Shown here: one piece after another, positions 23,880-33,175 of the stretch
Numbering within the stretch: position 1 is the stretch's first letter
How the letters are laid out: the number at the start of each line of letters is the position of its first letter
Source: Imperialibacter roseus
GTDB lineage: Bacteria > Bacteroidota > Bacteroidia > Cytophagales > Cyclobacteriaceae
Direction of reading: 5' to 3'
Length of the DNA: 64,000 nt
Assembly (NCBI RefSeq): GCF_032999765.1
Contig: NZ_CP136051.1
Coordinates: 2,022,417 to 2,086,416 of the forward strand
Notes under the pieces: generated by a model
The model's database searches: none
The model's input: the letters and a program-made list of their open reading frames with translations, nothing else
Told to the model about the DNA's origin: nothing
Program-made: the position numbers and the translations under genes

Positions 23880-24902
23880 TTAATCCGTGGAAATGTTAAC
23901 CGGTTTTTTGTGAGCCGTTCTCCATTCCACCGGCGTTTTTCCTGTTGCTTTTTTGAACGACTTGTAAAAAGAGACTTTGTTGTTGAAACCGCTCAGGTGC
24001 GCTATGTCGATAACCTTTTCATTCGTGTCGTTCAAAAGGTCGATGGATTCCCTTATCCGGTAGTCATTCAGCAGCTTGTTAAATCCATCGTATTTCTGGT
24101 TGATGATTTCACTTAGCTGATAGGGCTTTAAGGATAAGTCGTTCGAAAGGTCGTTCAGCCTGTATTCACCATTCAGGTAAGGCTTGCACTCCCTGAAATG
24201 GTGCTCGATTTGTGAAAGTACTGTTTCCGAAATGTAGGTGCTTAGCTTTTCTTCTACAGCGAGTTGGTTGATGAATTGGGGCTGGAGATAAGATTTGATC
24301 AACAGCGCATAAATAAAGAAACATGAAGCGGCGGCAATCAGGTAGTCAAATTCCAATGTCAGTGTTTTTGTGGCAACCATAATGGAGTATAGCACAAACA
24401 GCAGGGCATAGGCCAGCAATGGTATAAATAGCCAGCGTCGAACGTTCGCTTGCCTGTTTCGTGCGAAAGGGAAGGAAAGAACCGCATATAGGAGCAGGTG
24501 AAACGGCTGCAAGAGGAAAAGAAACATTGGACTTATCGGCATGTATAGAGCGAAGACGGCCACAAGGAAGGGAAGAAAATGAAGGAGGGTGGGCCACTTT
24601 GTTGCCTGTTGGATTGAGATACCTCTAATGAGTAAATAGAAAAGCGGAGCGATAAGAAAAGTGACGTATTGAACCCACCAGAGGTAGGTAGGTGTATCCA
24701 GTTTGGCCCAATATGCCACATAAAAGGCAAGTAGTAACGCAAAGAACAGAGAAATCAGCGAGAGGTAGTCAGACTCAGAACGACGGTATTTTACTTTGAG
24801 TAATACCGAAAGTAAAACCCCCTGAAAGGCACCCAGGCTAAATAGCAGAAGTGTTAGTTCATTTGCGGGCATCCGATCCATTTGTTTGTACCTGGTAAAC
24901 AA
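23880..24902 (-). CDS. AraC-family regulator with N-terminal membrane domain
   Basis: A 340-residue protein with about seven hydrophobic segments in residues 10-210 and an AraC-type HTH domain at the C-terminus. The domain begins at about 235 and contains LSEIINQKYDGFNKLLNDYRI and VIDIAHLSGFNNKVSFYKSF with the KKATGKTPVEWR ending. Membrane AraC regulators of this kind are common in Bacteroidota and are thought to sense a membrane or envelope signal directly. The start at 24902 gives the whole membrane domain; Met codons at 24881 and 24872 are alternatives. Neighbours are a small SnoaL-like secreted protein 17 bases upstream and a DUF1579-like protein downstream, which are likely partners or targets. 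Confidence 0.88.
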   Translation of the reverse strand: MFTRYKQMDRMPANELTLLLFSLGAFQGVLLSVLLKVKYRRSESDYLSLISLFFALLLAFYVAYWAKLDTPTYLWWVQYVTFLIAPLFYLLIRGISIQQATKWPTLLHFLPFLVAVFALYMPISPMFLFLLQPFHLLLYAVLSFPFARNRQANVRRWLFIPLLAYALLFVLYSIMVATKTLTLEFDYLIAAASCFFIYALLIKSYLQPQFINQLAVEEKLSTYISETVLSQIEHHFRECKPYLNGEYRLNDLSNDLSLKPYQLSEIINQKYDGFNKLLNDYRIRESIDLLNDTNEKVIDIAHLSGFNNKVSFYKSFKKATGKTPVEWRTAHKKPVNISTD

Positions 24903-24919
24903 CCGACAGCTGGCGCCCC

Positions 24920-25333
24920 CTAAGAGCCAGTTCTGGCGTTGATAAAGCGCACTTCGAAAATCTTTCCGTCACTTACTTTGTAAATGGCAATTGCTTCAAG
25001 CCGGGGTTTGTTCTTGTCAAAGACCACACTTTCGTGGTCAATAACCGTATTGCCTAAAACAGTTCGGTTGACAATGTCGCAGTGAAGGTCAACGGCAGTT
25101 TGAAAGAAACCTTCGTATCCTTTTCTAAGGCTCCCAATTCCGTCCATAAGTAGTTTGTCAGGATAGTTATAAATCTTGACGGTGTCGCTGTATGTTTCAA
25201 GAAACTTGTCAATGTCTCTGGCATTGTAGGCGTCCAACTGGCGGCTCACTACGTCAATAGGTTCGGTTGAGTGCTGGGCCTGGTTGCCGGTGGCTACCAG
25301 CGCAAATGCGAAGAAAAAGAGTATGGTTTTCAT
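24920..25333 (-). CDS. Secreted SnoaL/NTF2-like protein
   Basis: A 137-residue protein. The ATG at 25333 was chosen because it starts a signal peptide (MKTILFFFAFALVATGNQAQ); a longer frame adds 12 codons of unlikely sequence. The mature part fits the NTF2/SnoaL fold: QLDAYNARDIDKFLETYSDT near the start, then KIYNYPD, and a final beta strand KIFEVRFIN. This fold forms small binding pockets or simple isomerases, and here it is exported. It is the first gene of a likely operon with the membrane AraC regulator, 17 bases away. Confidence 0.78.
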   Translation of the reverse strand: MKTILFFFAFALVATGNQAQHSTEPIDVVSRQLDAYNARDIDKFLETYSDTVKIYNYPDKLLMDGIGSLRKGYEGFFQTAVDLHCDIVNRTVLGNTVIDHESVVFDKNKPRLEAIAIYKVSDGKIFEVRFINARTGS

Positions 25334-25484
25334 GCTTTTCAATTCAAGGTCGATTAAAGATAAAAACATCCATCCAAACCCTGCGTCATTTCATCCGGCT
25401 TCTTCTACAGTTCAGTCACTTCTATTATTAAAGCGGTCGGGAGCATAGCACCTTTGAATCATTCAACGACAAACAAGTGATTCA

Positions 25485-27659
25485 ATGATACAGCTACTAA
25501 AAATCGTTTTTTATGTTCTGGCGTTACTTTTTTCAACACCCCTTATTGCGCAAACAATCATCAAGGGGGTGATCACCGAAAAGTCGGGCGAGCCTATTCC
25601 CGGCGTTAACATCTATGTCGACGGTACTTATGATGGTGCTACCACAGACATAGAAGGAGTGTTTTCCTTTGAAACTGAAGAAGCCGGAGACCACCAGGTA
25701 GTGGCAACATTTATTGGCTACAAGAAGCATGTAACGGAACTGAGGCTGGAAGGCAACCCAATAGAGCTGACTATCCAGCTCCAGGAGGAAATTAACAAAC
25801 TGGATGGAGTGACCATTACCGCCGGCACTTTCGAGGCAAGTGATGAAAAAAAATCGGTGGTACTGAAACCACTCGATATTGCCATGACAGCGGGGGCCAC
25901 TGCCGACATTCCAGGGGCGTTGAATACACTGCCAGGGACTCAAAAAGTAGGAGAGTCGGGGCGACTTTTTGTGAGAGGAGGGGCCAGCACCGAAACCAGA
26001 ACTTTTGTTGACGGCATGCTGATGAACAGCTTCTACAACACCAGCGGCCCCAATATGCCAGGCCGGTCAAGGTTCTCACCCTTCCTGTTCAAAGGCACGT
26101 TTTTCAGTACAGGCGGTTACAGCGCTGAATACGGACAAGCGATGTCGTCGGCCCTGGTGCTCAACACCTTTGACCTCCCCGAACAAACCGAGTCAAACAT
26201 TTCTTTGATGAGTGTGGGTGGAAGCGCAAGCCACACTGAAAGATGGGAGAGGGGTTCCGTGTTTGGAGAGCTTGCTTATACTAACCTGAAGCCATATCAG
26301 TCGCTGATCAACCAGGCATATGACTGGGAAAAGCCTTCTGAATCGCTGGGCGGTTCTTTTATGGTAAGACAAAAAAGTGGGAAGAGCGGAATTTTCAAGC
26401 TTTATGGCTCGTTTGCCAATGCTTCCTTTGCGCTTCGTCAGCCTGATATCAACAGCCCGGGCGGCAGCAACAGAATCGCCATAAAGAACGGATACAGCTA
26501 CCTCAATGCCACATACAAGAACCAGCTGGGAGGTGGTTGGTACTATAGCGGAGGTGTTAGTCAAACTATTTCGGAAGACAATATTGACTTCGACGCCGAC
26601 CGTGTAGACAAGGGGGAGCATGCCTGGCATGTGAAGTCAGTCTTCACTAACGATAGCAACGAGAAGATGACGCTTAAGCTTGGTCAGGAGGTAATTGTCA
26701 GAGATTTCGCTGATAATATTACGGGCGCAGAAGGGCAAAGCCTGATCAATGAAAAGACGGAGACGTTGCCCGCTACGTTTGCAGAGGCTGATGTTTACCT
26801 GTCCAACAAGTTTGTGTTCAGAACCGGAGCAAGGTTGGAGTATTCATCTCTCATTGATAGCTGGAATCTGGCACCAAGAGCATCGCTGGCCTACAAAACC
26901 ACAGCATTCAGCCAGGTGTCCTTCGCTTATGGTAGGTTTTACCAAACGCCAGATAATGAACGCTTTCGGGTAAATACCAACCTTTCATCTGAAGTTGCCT
27001 CTCATTACATCCTTAACTACCAAATTCAAAAAGACAACAGAACCTTCAGAATAGAGGGCTACATGAAGACGTATGACAAGTTGGTAAAATACAATGGGAA
27101 CGAACCTTACAACCCAACCTACTTCAACAATAAGGGGTATGGTGATGCCAATGGCCTGGATATTTTCTTCCGAGACGCCAGAACGTTTCGCAACATCGAC
27201 TACTGGGTGTCCTATTCATTTCTCGATACCGAAAGAGACTATCTCACATTTCAGTCGTCAGCGGTGCCCGGCTTCGCTTCAAAGCATAACTTCTCTTTCG
27301 TTTACAAGCACTTTATCGATGCCATCAAGTCGCAGGTTGGGTTTACTTACTCTTACGGCAGCGGCCGCTACTATAACGACCCCAACAAAGATGGCTTCAT
27401 GAACAGTCAGCTTCCCAGCTATCAGGACTTCAGCTTTAACATAGCTTATCTGTTTCGTCCGCAGGTTATCTTCTATGCTTCAGCCACCAACCTGCTGGGT
27501 CGGGACAACGTCTTCGGTTACCAGTTTGCAGACTACCCAAACAGCGACGGTGTCTTTGAGTCGAGAGCTATCGGGCAGCCAGCTAAACGTTTCCTGTTCC
27601 TTGGAGTTTTCATTACGCTATCAAAGGACAAGTCAAAGAATCAACTCGAAAACTTATAA
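25485..27659 (+). CDS. TonB-dependent receptor with N-terminal carboxypeptidase-regulatory-like domain
   Basis: A 724-residue outer-membrane transporter. It has a signal peptide (to about 23, LIAQ), then a CarboxypepD_reg-like domain (about 24-105, GEPIPGVNIYVDGTYDGATT). The plug follows (about 120-230, with GESGRLFVRGGASTETRTFVDGM), and the rest is barrel strands rich in aromatic residues ending at FLFLGVFITLS. It is energised by TonB from the inner membrane. No SusD partner follows, so glycans are less likely than metals, siderophores or small organics. The DUF2141 gene is 21 bases downstream and a TPR-like gene and two-component system come after, so an inducible uptake unit is plausible. 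The substrate is not known. Confidence 0.93.
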   Translation: MIQLLKIVFYVLALLFSTPLIAQTIIKGVITEKSGEPIPGVNIYVDGTYDGATTDIEGVFSFETEEAGDHQVVATFIGYKKHVTELRLEGNPIELTIQLQEEINKLDGVTITAGTFEASDEKKSVVLKPLDIAMTAGATADIPGALNTLPGTQKVGESGRLFVRGGASTETRTFVDGMLMNSFYNTSGPNMPGRSRFSPFLFKGTFFSTGGYSAEYGQAMSSALVLNTFDLPEQTESNISLMSVGGSASHTERWERGSVFGELAYTNLKPYQSLINQAYDWEKPSESLGGSFMVRQKSGKSGIFKLYGSFANASFALRQPDINSPGGSNRIAIKNGYSYLNATYKNQLGGGWYYSGGVSQTISEDNIDFDADRVDKGEHAWHVKSVFTNDSNEKMTLKLGQEVIVRDFADNITGAEGQSLINEKTETLPATFAEADVYLSNKFVFRTGARLEYSSLIDSWNLAPRASLAYKTTAFSQVSFAYGRFYQTPDNERFRVNTNLSSEVASHYILNYQIQKDNRTFRIEGYMKTYDKLVKYNGNEPYNPTYFNNKGYGDANGLDIFFRDARTFRNIDYWVSYSFLDTERDYLTFQSSAVPGFASKHNFSFVYKHFIDAIKSQVGFTYSYGSGRYYNDPNKDGFMNSQLPSYQDFSFNIAYLFRPQVIFYASATNLLGRDNVFGYQFADYPNSDGVFESRAIGQPAKRFLFLGVFITLSKDKSKNQLENL

Positions 27660-27680
27660 TTCAACTTAAATATCATAACA

Positions 27681-28097
27681 ATGAAAAATGTACTGATGAT
27701 GATTTTGCTACTGGCTGGTATTGAAAGTCAGGCCGGCGATAACCAGGGCAAGCTGGTAGTGAAAGTTACCAACCTGGGTGACCTGAAAGGCCAGGTAATG
27801 GTTGGTTTGTTCGACAAGGAAGATAATTTCCTCAAGAAGCCAGTAAAGGGTGTTTCAGCGAAAGCAACAGCGGAAGGCCAGGAGCTTGTTTTTGAAAACC
27901 TCCCTTATGGAGAGTATGCCGTGAGCGTGATTCATGATGAAAATGAAAATGGCGAACTCGACACTTTTCTGGTCATTCCTACCGAGCCTTATGGCTTCAG
28001 TAATAATGTGATGGGCAAATTTGGGCCTCCCAGCTTTGAGCAGACCAAAATCAGCTTCAAAAAAGACACATCTGTAGAAATTAAACTTAACCGCTAA
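27681..28097 (+). CDS. DUF2141 family secreted protein
   Basis: A 138-residue exported protein with a signal peptide ending near ESQAG. It shows the DUF2141 pattern: GQVMVGLFDKEDNFL, then LPYGEYAVSVIHDENENGELDTF and the late EPYGFSNN motif. The Asp/Asn-rich DENENGELD segment resembles a calcium-binding loop. Members often lie beside TonB receptors in Bacteroidota; their job is unknown. It is the second gene of the TonB receptor operon. Confidence 0.88.
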   Translation: MKNVLMMILLLAGIESQAGDNQGKLVVKVTNLGDLKGQVMVGLFDKEDNFLKKPVKGVSAKATAEGQELVFENLPYGEYAVSVIHDENENGELDTFLVIPTEPYGFSNNVMGKFGPPSFEQTKISFKKDTSVEIKLNR

Positions 28098-28102
28098 TTG
28101 TC

Positions 28103-28777
28103 ATGAAATCCTTAAAACTAAACACACTTATTGCTCTTCTGGCTCTTTTGTTGGTAGGTCAAGCCAATGCGCAAACGCCTTATGAAAAAGGAATGAAAGC
28201 AGCCCTGGAGCAATTGTTCTCGGCTGACGGAGGCAAAGAGAACTGGCAGAATGCAGCCAACAAGTTTGAGCGAATTGCCAACGTGGAAAAAGACAAATGG
28301 CAGCCACATTACTATGCTGCGCTTGCCTATGCATGGATGGCAACAAAAGAGGAAACTTTATCTCTGCAGGATGAGAAAATGAACAGAGCGAGGAAGCTTG
28401 TTGAAACCGGTTTGGAAGCCTCGCCAGACAATGTGGAGCTGATCACCATGCAAGGCTATGCGGACATGCTAAGTATTGCTTTTGACCCTGGCACCAGAGG
28501 CCAGACTTTGTCCACGAGGGTTTTTCAAACATTTGGCAAGGCCATCCAAATGGATCCAACCAACCCAAGAGCAAGGCTTTTCATGGCCCAAATGCAGGAC
28601 GGCACGGAGAGCTTTTTCGGTCAGGGGCACGAGGGTTCTTGCCAAACGCTCACCAAAGCTGTAGAGAACTATGCTTTGCAAAAGGATAATGGAGATTTTT
28701 CCCCCACCTGGGGACAAGGAGCGGCCGAGCAAATGCTGAAAAACTGCCAAAAACCGGCTGAGGGAGAAGGGAACTAA
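28103..28777 (+). CDS. Secreted TPR-like protein
   Basis: A 224-residue protein that begins 5 bases after the DUF2141 stop. Its signal peptide ends at about QANAQ. The rest is helical with TPR-like pairs (WQNAANKFERIANVEKDKWQPHYYAALAYAW, followed by KLVETGLEASPDNVELITMQGYADM and PTNPRARLFMAQM), so a periplasmic binding scaffold is likely. Two cysteines (ESCQT-type and NCQK) near the C-terminus could pair. It is probably a helper of the TonB receptor encoded upstream. Confidence 0.75.
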   Translation: MKSLKLNTLIALLALLLVGQANAQTPYEKGMKAALEQLFSADGGKENWQNAANKFERIANVEKDKWQPHYYAALAYAWMATKEETLSLQDEKMNRARKLVETGLEASPDNVELITMQGYADMLSIAFDPGTRGQTLSTRVFQTFGKAIQMDPTNPRARLFMAQMQDGTESFFGQGHEGSCQTLTKAVENYALQKDNGDFSPTWGQGAAEQMLKNCQKPAEGEGN

Positions 28778-28864
28778 AGTTAAACCATGGCTCATCAAAT
28801 ACTTGTAAATTAATCGAGCCTGTTGCACTTTAAGCTTCGTTTGGTTTTTTTCAAAAAAACAGAG

Positions 28865-29914
28865 ATGCAAATCACCAGAAAGACTGTTCTGCGGGAGTTA
28901 AAGGAAATTGCCCTGCTAATTGTAGCCGGAGGCTTAATTGGTGGTTATCTTTCGTGTAATTCTTGCTTTGAAGAGCTCACCTCACTCACGGCGGCCATCT
29001 TTTGTCTTAATGCTGCGTTTTGGCTGTTTTTCTGGAAGGGTAATCAATATCTTTCCGAAATTATAGAAACACGGATAAGCTGGCTGGAGGCACCCGGCAA
29101 GCGGCTGTGGGTGGGTTTGGTTGTCATGGTGGTGTATACTTTGGTTGCAGCATCTATCATCTATTACTTATTTTATGTGGCATACATGGGGAAGGATTTA
29201 GCCACACTGCTATCCTCTGGATTCATGTATAACCTCGTCTTTCCGGTGTTCTGCACCATGTTGATCATGACATTCTTGTTTGGGCGGCAGTTTTTTATCA
29301 GCTGGAGGCAAACAGCTATTAACTTTGAAAAGCTAAAGTCGGAGCAGATGGCTTCTCAGTACGAAGCACTGAAAAGTCAGGTCAATCCGCACTTTCTGTT
29401 TAACTCACTGAATGTACTTACGTCGCTTGTTCATCAAGATCCGGACACTGCTGTGAAGTTCATTAAGAAGCTGTCGGAAGTGTATAGGTTTGTGCTGGAG
29501 TCAAGAAAGCAGGAGCTGATAGATCTTTCTACAGAACTAAGGTTTGTAAAAGACTACCTCTTCCTGCAGCAGATTCGGTTTGGCGATAACCTCAAATATG
29601 ACATAAGTGTTCCTGATACATATATGCATAAAGTGGTACCCCCGTTGTCAGTTCAAATGCTGGTAGAAAACGCCATCAAGCACAACGAAATCTCACAGGA
29701 TCATCCGCTGACAATTGCTATTTCTGTTCACGAGGAAACCTTGCGGGTTTCCAATACGCTTCAGGTAAAGCACACCAGGGAGCCCTCTTCCGGAACCGGA
29801 CTCGACAATATTAAGGACAGGTATGAGTTTCTGAGTGGCAAGAAAGTAATTGTCACACAGGAGAACGGTAAGTTTGAAGTAACCCTGCCGCTTTTAACCC
29901 TCGATAAAGTTTAA
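28865..29914 (+). CDS. LytS/YehU-type sensor histidine kinase
   Basis: A 349-residue membrane kinase. I used the ATG at 28865 (MQITRKTVLRELKEI); a TTG 14 codons upstream is poor. Four hydrophobic segments fill residues about 15-155. The His_kinase domain has QVNPHFLFNSLN (phospho-accepting His about 178) and the HATPase part has MLVENAIKHN and SGTGLDNIKDRYEF. Its stop and the next start share one base (TAATG), so it is translationally coupled to its LytTR regulator. The missing extracellular domain suggests sensing within the membrane. Confidence 0.92.
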   Translation: MQITRKTVLRELKEIALLIVAGGLIGGYLSCNSCFEELTSLTAAIFCLNAAFWLFFWKGNQYLSEIIETRISWLEAPGKRLWVGLVVMVVYTLVAASIIYYLFYVAYMGKDLATLLSSGFMYNLVFPVFCTMLIMTFLFGRQFFISWRQTAINFEKLKSEQMASQYEALKSQVNPHFLFNSLNVLTSLVHQDPDTAVKFIKKLSEVYRFVLESRKQELIDLSTELRFVKDYLFLQQIRFGDNLKYDISVPDTYMHKVVPPLSVQMLVENAIKHNEISQDHPLTIAISVHEETLRVSNTLQVKHTREPSSGTGLDNIKDRYEFLSGKKVIVTQENGKFEVTLPLLTLDKV

Positions 29915-30678
29915 TGAAGGTTTTAATAGTTGAAGACGAAAAGCTGTCGGCCGACAGACTGGCCCAGATGGTCAGAAAGATAGTGCCCGACGTAGAAATT
30001 CTCGCCCAGATCGATTCAGTAAAGAGAACAGTGGAGTGGTTAGCCAGCCAGCCAGCTCCCGACTTGTTGTTTCTCGATATTCAGTTGGCCGATGGGCTGA
30101 GCTTTGAAATATTCGAGACGGTAGAAGTGAGAGTTCCCATCATTTTCACTACCGCCTACGATGAATACGCCATCAAGGCCTTCAAAGTGAATAGCGTTGA
30201 TTATTTGTTAAAGCCCATTGACGATGACGAACTGAAAGCGGCCCTCATGAAGTTTAAAAGTTTGACTAAACCGTCCGGAGGTTCGTTAGGTTTGCCGATT
30301 GACAAGCTGGAAAGCCTTTTGGCGGGGTTAGCAAAAAGCTACAAAGAAAGATTTATCATTAAGGTGGGCGATCACCTGAAATCTGTTGAGGTGGCTGAAA
30401 TTGACCATTTTGTAAGTCAGGAGAAAGCCACTTTTATTCAAAACAGGGAAGGTAAAAGGTTTATCATTGACTTTACCCTTGACCAGGCAGAAGCGTTGAT
30501 CGATCCTTCGGCCTTTTTTAGGATTAACAGGAAGTACATAGTGTCGTTTAAGTCCATTAAGGACATCATTGCCTGGTCCAACAGCCGATTGAGGTTGGTG
30601 CTGCATAACTGCGACGACACGGACGTTGTTGTCGCCAGGGAAAAAGTAAATACTTTTAAAATGTGGCTGGATCGTTAA
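29914..30678 (+). CDS. LytTR-family response regulator
   Basis: A 254-residue partner of the kinase. A receiver domain covers residues 1-115, with the acidic pair EDE, the phospho-Asp in LLFLDIQLAD (about 51) and the switch Thr/Lys in IFTTAYDEYAIKAF and DYLLKPID. The LytTR DNA-binding domain (about 145-254) has IKVGDHLKSVEVAEIDHF and FFRINRKYIVS. The nearest likely targets are the TonB receptor operon upstream or its own genes; this is inferred from position. Confidence 0.93.
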   Translation: MKVLIVEDEKLSADRLAQMVRKIVPDVEILAQIDSVKRTVEWLASQPAPDLLFLDIQLADGLSFEIFETVEVRVPIIFTTAYDEYAIKAFKVNSVDYLLKPIDDDELKAALMKFKSLTKPSGGSLGLPIDKLESLLAGLAKSYKERFIIKVGDHLKSVEVAEIDHFVSQEKATFIQNREGKRFIIDFTLDQAEALIDPSAFFRINRKYIVSFKSIKDIIAWSNSRLRLVLHNCDDTDVVVAREKVNTFKMWLDR

Positions 30679-30729
30679 ATTTAAAGACCTTTGAGTGATA
30701 TTTTCATAGGTAAAATAAAGGCAAACTAA

Positions 30730-31806
30730 ATGGCTCCTTCAGCTAAAAAAGAAATCAGTGGAATTCAACGCCAGTTCTATATAATAGCACTGATAGTCGT
30801 AGTTGTCTGGGTGCTAATGATTACCCGTGGATTACTGGTACCACTGGCCTGGGCATCTTTTTTCGCCATTTTTATGATGCCATTTGTGGAATGGATGGAA
30901 AGTAAACGAATGAGGAGGGGGCTGGCTATTATCCTGGCAGTGCTGTTGTTTACCGGAGTCATAGTTGGCATTCTGGCCACGCTTTCAGCGCAAGTGGTGT
31001 CAATCAGCAAGGATCTTCCGTCCATTTCCACAAGGTTTTCTTCCAGCATTACCAGGGTTCAGCAGTTTATCGTTGAAGACCTGGGTATTGCAGATGATAC
31101 CGAGGAGCTGAAGAGTATGATAGGCAGTCAACTTGAGGAAGTTGTGAAATGGCTGTTTGGGAATATTTCATCAGTTGGGCAATCTTTCTTTGACCTCTTT
31201 TTGATGCCTATTTACATCTACTTTATTCTCCTGTACAGGGATCTTCCCTCACGGTTCATTGAGAAAAAGTATAGCGAATCAAATCAGGAGACGATCAGGA
31301 AGGTCTTTGGTAAAATCCAAAAAGTGCTGCGTAGTTACATTGTCGGTATTAGCTTATTTACGGCTATCACCGCAGCCATGGACATCATTATCTTTCTCTC
31401 GCTGGGGTTGGAGTATGCCTTGTTTTTCGCCATTTTGGTGGCCATTCTTAACCTCATTCCTTACGTGGGGAATCTCATAGCAATGATAATAGTAGTGGGC
31501 TACGCTCTGGTAACGAAAGACTCACTGCTTACGCCACTGCTGTTGGTTGGTCTCCTTTGGCTCGCCAACATGATACAGGAAAATGTTATACGGCCCTGGG
31601 TGGTTGGTTCATCAACCGAAATAAATGCTTTTGCTGTTTTCTTGTCATTTATTATTGGAGCCCTGGTATGGGGGGTATCTGGAATGATACTTTTCATTCC
31701 GCTCGTCGGAATTGTAAAGATTATTCTGGAAGAGGTGCCCTCTCTCAATGCCTATGCTATCTTTTTGAAGGAGTGGAATGTGAAGCCGACCGAAAAGAAA
31801 GGCTAA
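30730..31806 (+). CDS. AI-2E / PerM family membrane transporter
   Basis: A 358-residue inner-membrane protein of the AI-2E exporter-like family. It has hydrophobic pairs at both ends, a long cytoplasmic or periplasmic middle part (about 75-130) and the typical YVGNLIAMIIVV, ENVIRPWVVG and FVSFIIGA-type stretches near the C-terminus. Members are linked to Na+(Li+)/H+ exchange or small-molecule export. It overlaps the convergent MFS gene by 4 bases, so neither has a terminator in between. Confidence 0.87.
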   Translation: MAPSAKKEISGIQRQFYIIALIVVVVWVLMITRGLLVPLAWASFFAIFMMPFVEWMESKRMRRGLAIILAVLLFTGVIVGILATLSAQVVSISKDLPSISTRFSSSITRVQQFIVEDLGIADDTEELKSMIGSQLEEVVKWLFGNISSVGQSFFDLFLMPIYIYFILLYRDLPSRFIEKKYSESNQETIRKVFGKIQKVLRSYIVGISLFTAITAAMDIIIFLSLGLEYALFFAILVAILNLIPYVGNLIAMIIVVGYALVTKDSLLTPLLLVGLLWLANMIQENVIRPWVVGSSTEINAFAVFLSFIIGALVWGVSGMILFIPLVGIVKIILEEVPSLNAYAIFLKEWNVKPTEKKG

Positions 31807-33008
31807 ATTTTCTGTTTTACCGGGGCCAGCAATAAGAAAAATCCGAGAGATGTTCCGATGGAAAGAACCCCACAAACCCACCACAGCGTGGTGAAGTCGA
31901 ATGCTCTGACAATATTAGTGCCCAACGCAGGCGCCAGCACAAATGCGGCTGAATAGGCAAAGGAGTACATGCCCATGTAAATCCCCCTGGTTTTTGGCCC
32001 CGATCTTTGTACGGTGTAGGTGGCCATAAACGGCATGGCCATAATCTCAGCGAAACTGATGATCAGCACGGCTACGTAGAGAATGGGCTCGCTGTGCAGC
32101 AGGTTGAGAATAATGAACGCTAATCCGTTGAGTAAACTTCCGATCATCACCAGTCGCCTGATGCTCAATCGCTCACCCACGCTGTACACGATGATCATCT
32201 CCAGCAGGAAGACGATAAACCCATTGAGTCCGATCAGTAATCCAATTTGTGACTCGGGTAGCTTGTAGACCTCTTTGTAATACAGGGGGAGGGTCATGAA
32301 CAATTGAAAGAACACTGTTGCAAATGACAGCACCAAAAGAACAAAAAGTACAAATCGCCAGTCTTTCAGTGCGTTGAGAGGCGAAGAGGTGGCTTTGTTT
32401 TCATCCTCTTTTTGTTCGTTCCCTTTTTTGTTTTTGAAATAGAAGAAGAAAAGCACCCCAGCCGATATGCAGGTGATTCCATCAACGACGAAAAGTAGGT
32501 TGTAAGAGAAAGTCGCCAAAATTCCCCCAACGGCCGGCCCAAAAGAATAGCCCAGATTAATCGCCATTCTATTGAGACTGAAAGCCCGTGTTACGTTTTC
32601 GGGCCTGGCATAGTGCGCTACTGACGACGAGTTGGCCGGTCGCAGCATTTCCGACACGGCGCTCACCGAAAAGATACCCATACATAAAGGCAAAAATTCC
32701 GTCAGGTTTGCAACGAAGAAAAACAAACTGCCCCCGCCCACAAGGCTGAAAAACTGTACCCAGAAGTGCCCAACCTTGTCTGTAAGCCACCCTCCGATAA
32801 AAGCACCGGCAATGGAGCCAATTCCGAAAAGGCTTAGTAGGATGCCAGCCTGCTCTAAATCAAAGCCCAAAGAGGCTGTGAGGTACACACTAAGAAAGGG
32901 CACCACCATCGACCCACTACGGTTGATCAGCATCACAAGCGCCAAAATCCAGGCTGCCTGAGAAAGCCCACCAAAGGCATTTTTGTAAAGTGTTAAGACT
33001 CTGGTCAT
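31803..33008 (-). CDS. MFS transporter (drug-efflux type)
   Basis: A 401-residue protein with about 12 membrane segments in two halves joined by a charged loop (KNKKGNEQKEDENKATSS, about 190-207). The ATG at 33008 (MTRVLTLYKNAFGGL) is preferred to a TTG ten codons upstream. The GGWLTDKVGHFW stretch is the MFS loop 2-3 motif, and LNRMAINLGYSFGPAVGG is typical of multidrug or solute exporters of the MdtH kind. The substrate is unknown. Confidence 0.87.
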   Translation of the reverse strand: MTRVLTLYKNAFGGLSQAAWILALVMLINRSGSMVVPFLSVYLTASLGFDLEQAGILLSLFGIGSIAGAFIGGWLTDKVGHFWVQFFSLVGGGSLFFFVANLTEFLPLCMGIFSVSAVSEMLRPANSSSVAHYARPENVTRAFSLNRMAINLGYSFGPAVGGILATFSYNLLFVVDGITCISAGVLFFFYFKNKKGNEQKEDENKATSSPLNALKDWRFVLFVLLVLSFATVFFQLFMTLPLYYKEVYKLPESQIGLLIGLNGFIVFLLEMIIVYSVGERLSIRRLVMIGSLLNGLAFIILNLLHSEPILYVAVLIISFAEIMAMPFMATYTVQRSGPKTRGIYMGMYSFAYSAAFVLAPALGTNIVRAFDFTTLWWVCGVLSIGTSLGFFLLLAPVKQKI

Positions 33009-33175
33009 GCGTGTGTGTTGACAATGCGATATTCGCAAATAATTTCTTGCTGCGGGTGGAAAAGCCTCAATTATTCAAAAATTGAACTATTCGATAAAAA
33101 AATTAATCTATTCGAAGGCAATCTAGCCGTTTTTCTTCTTACATTTCTCCGCTTTTAACCTAATTAATCGACCTT

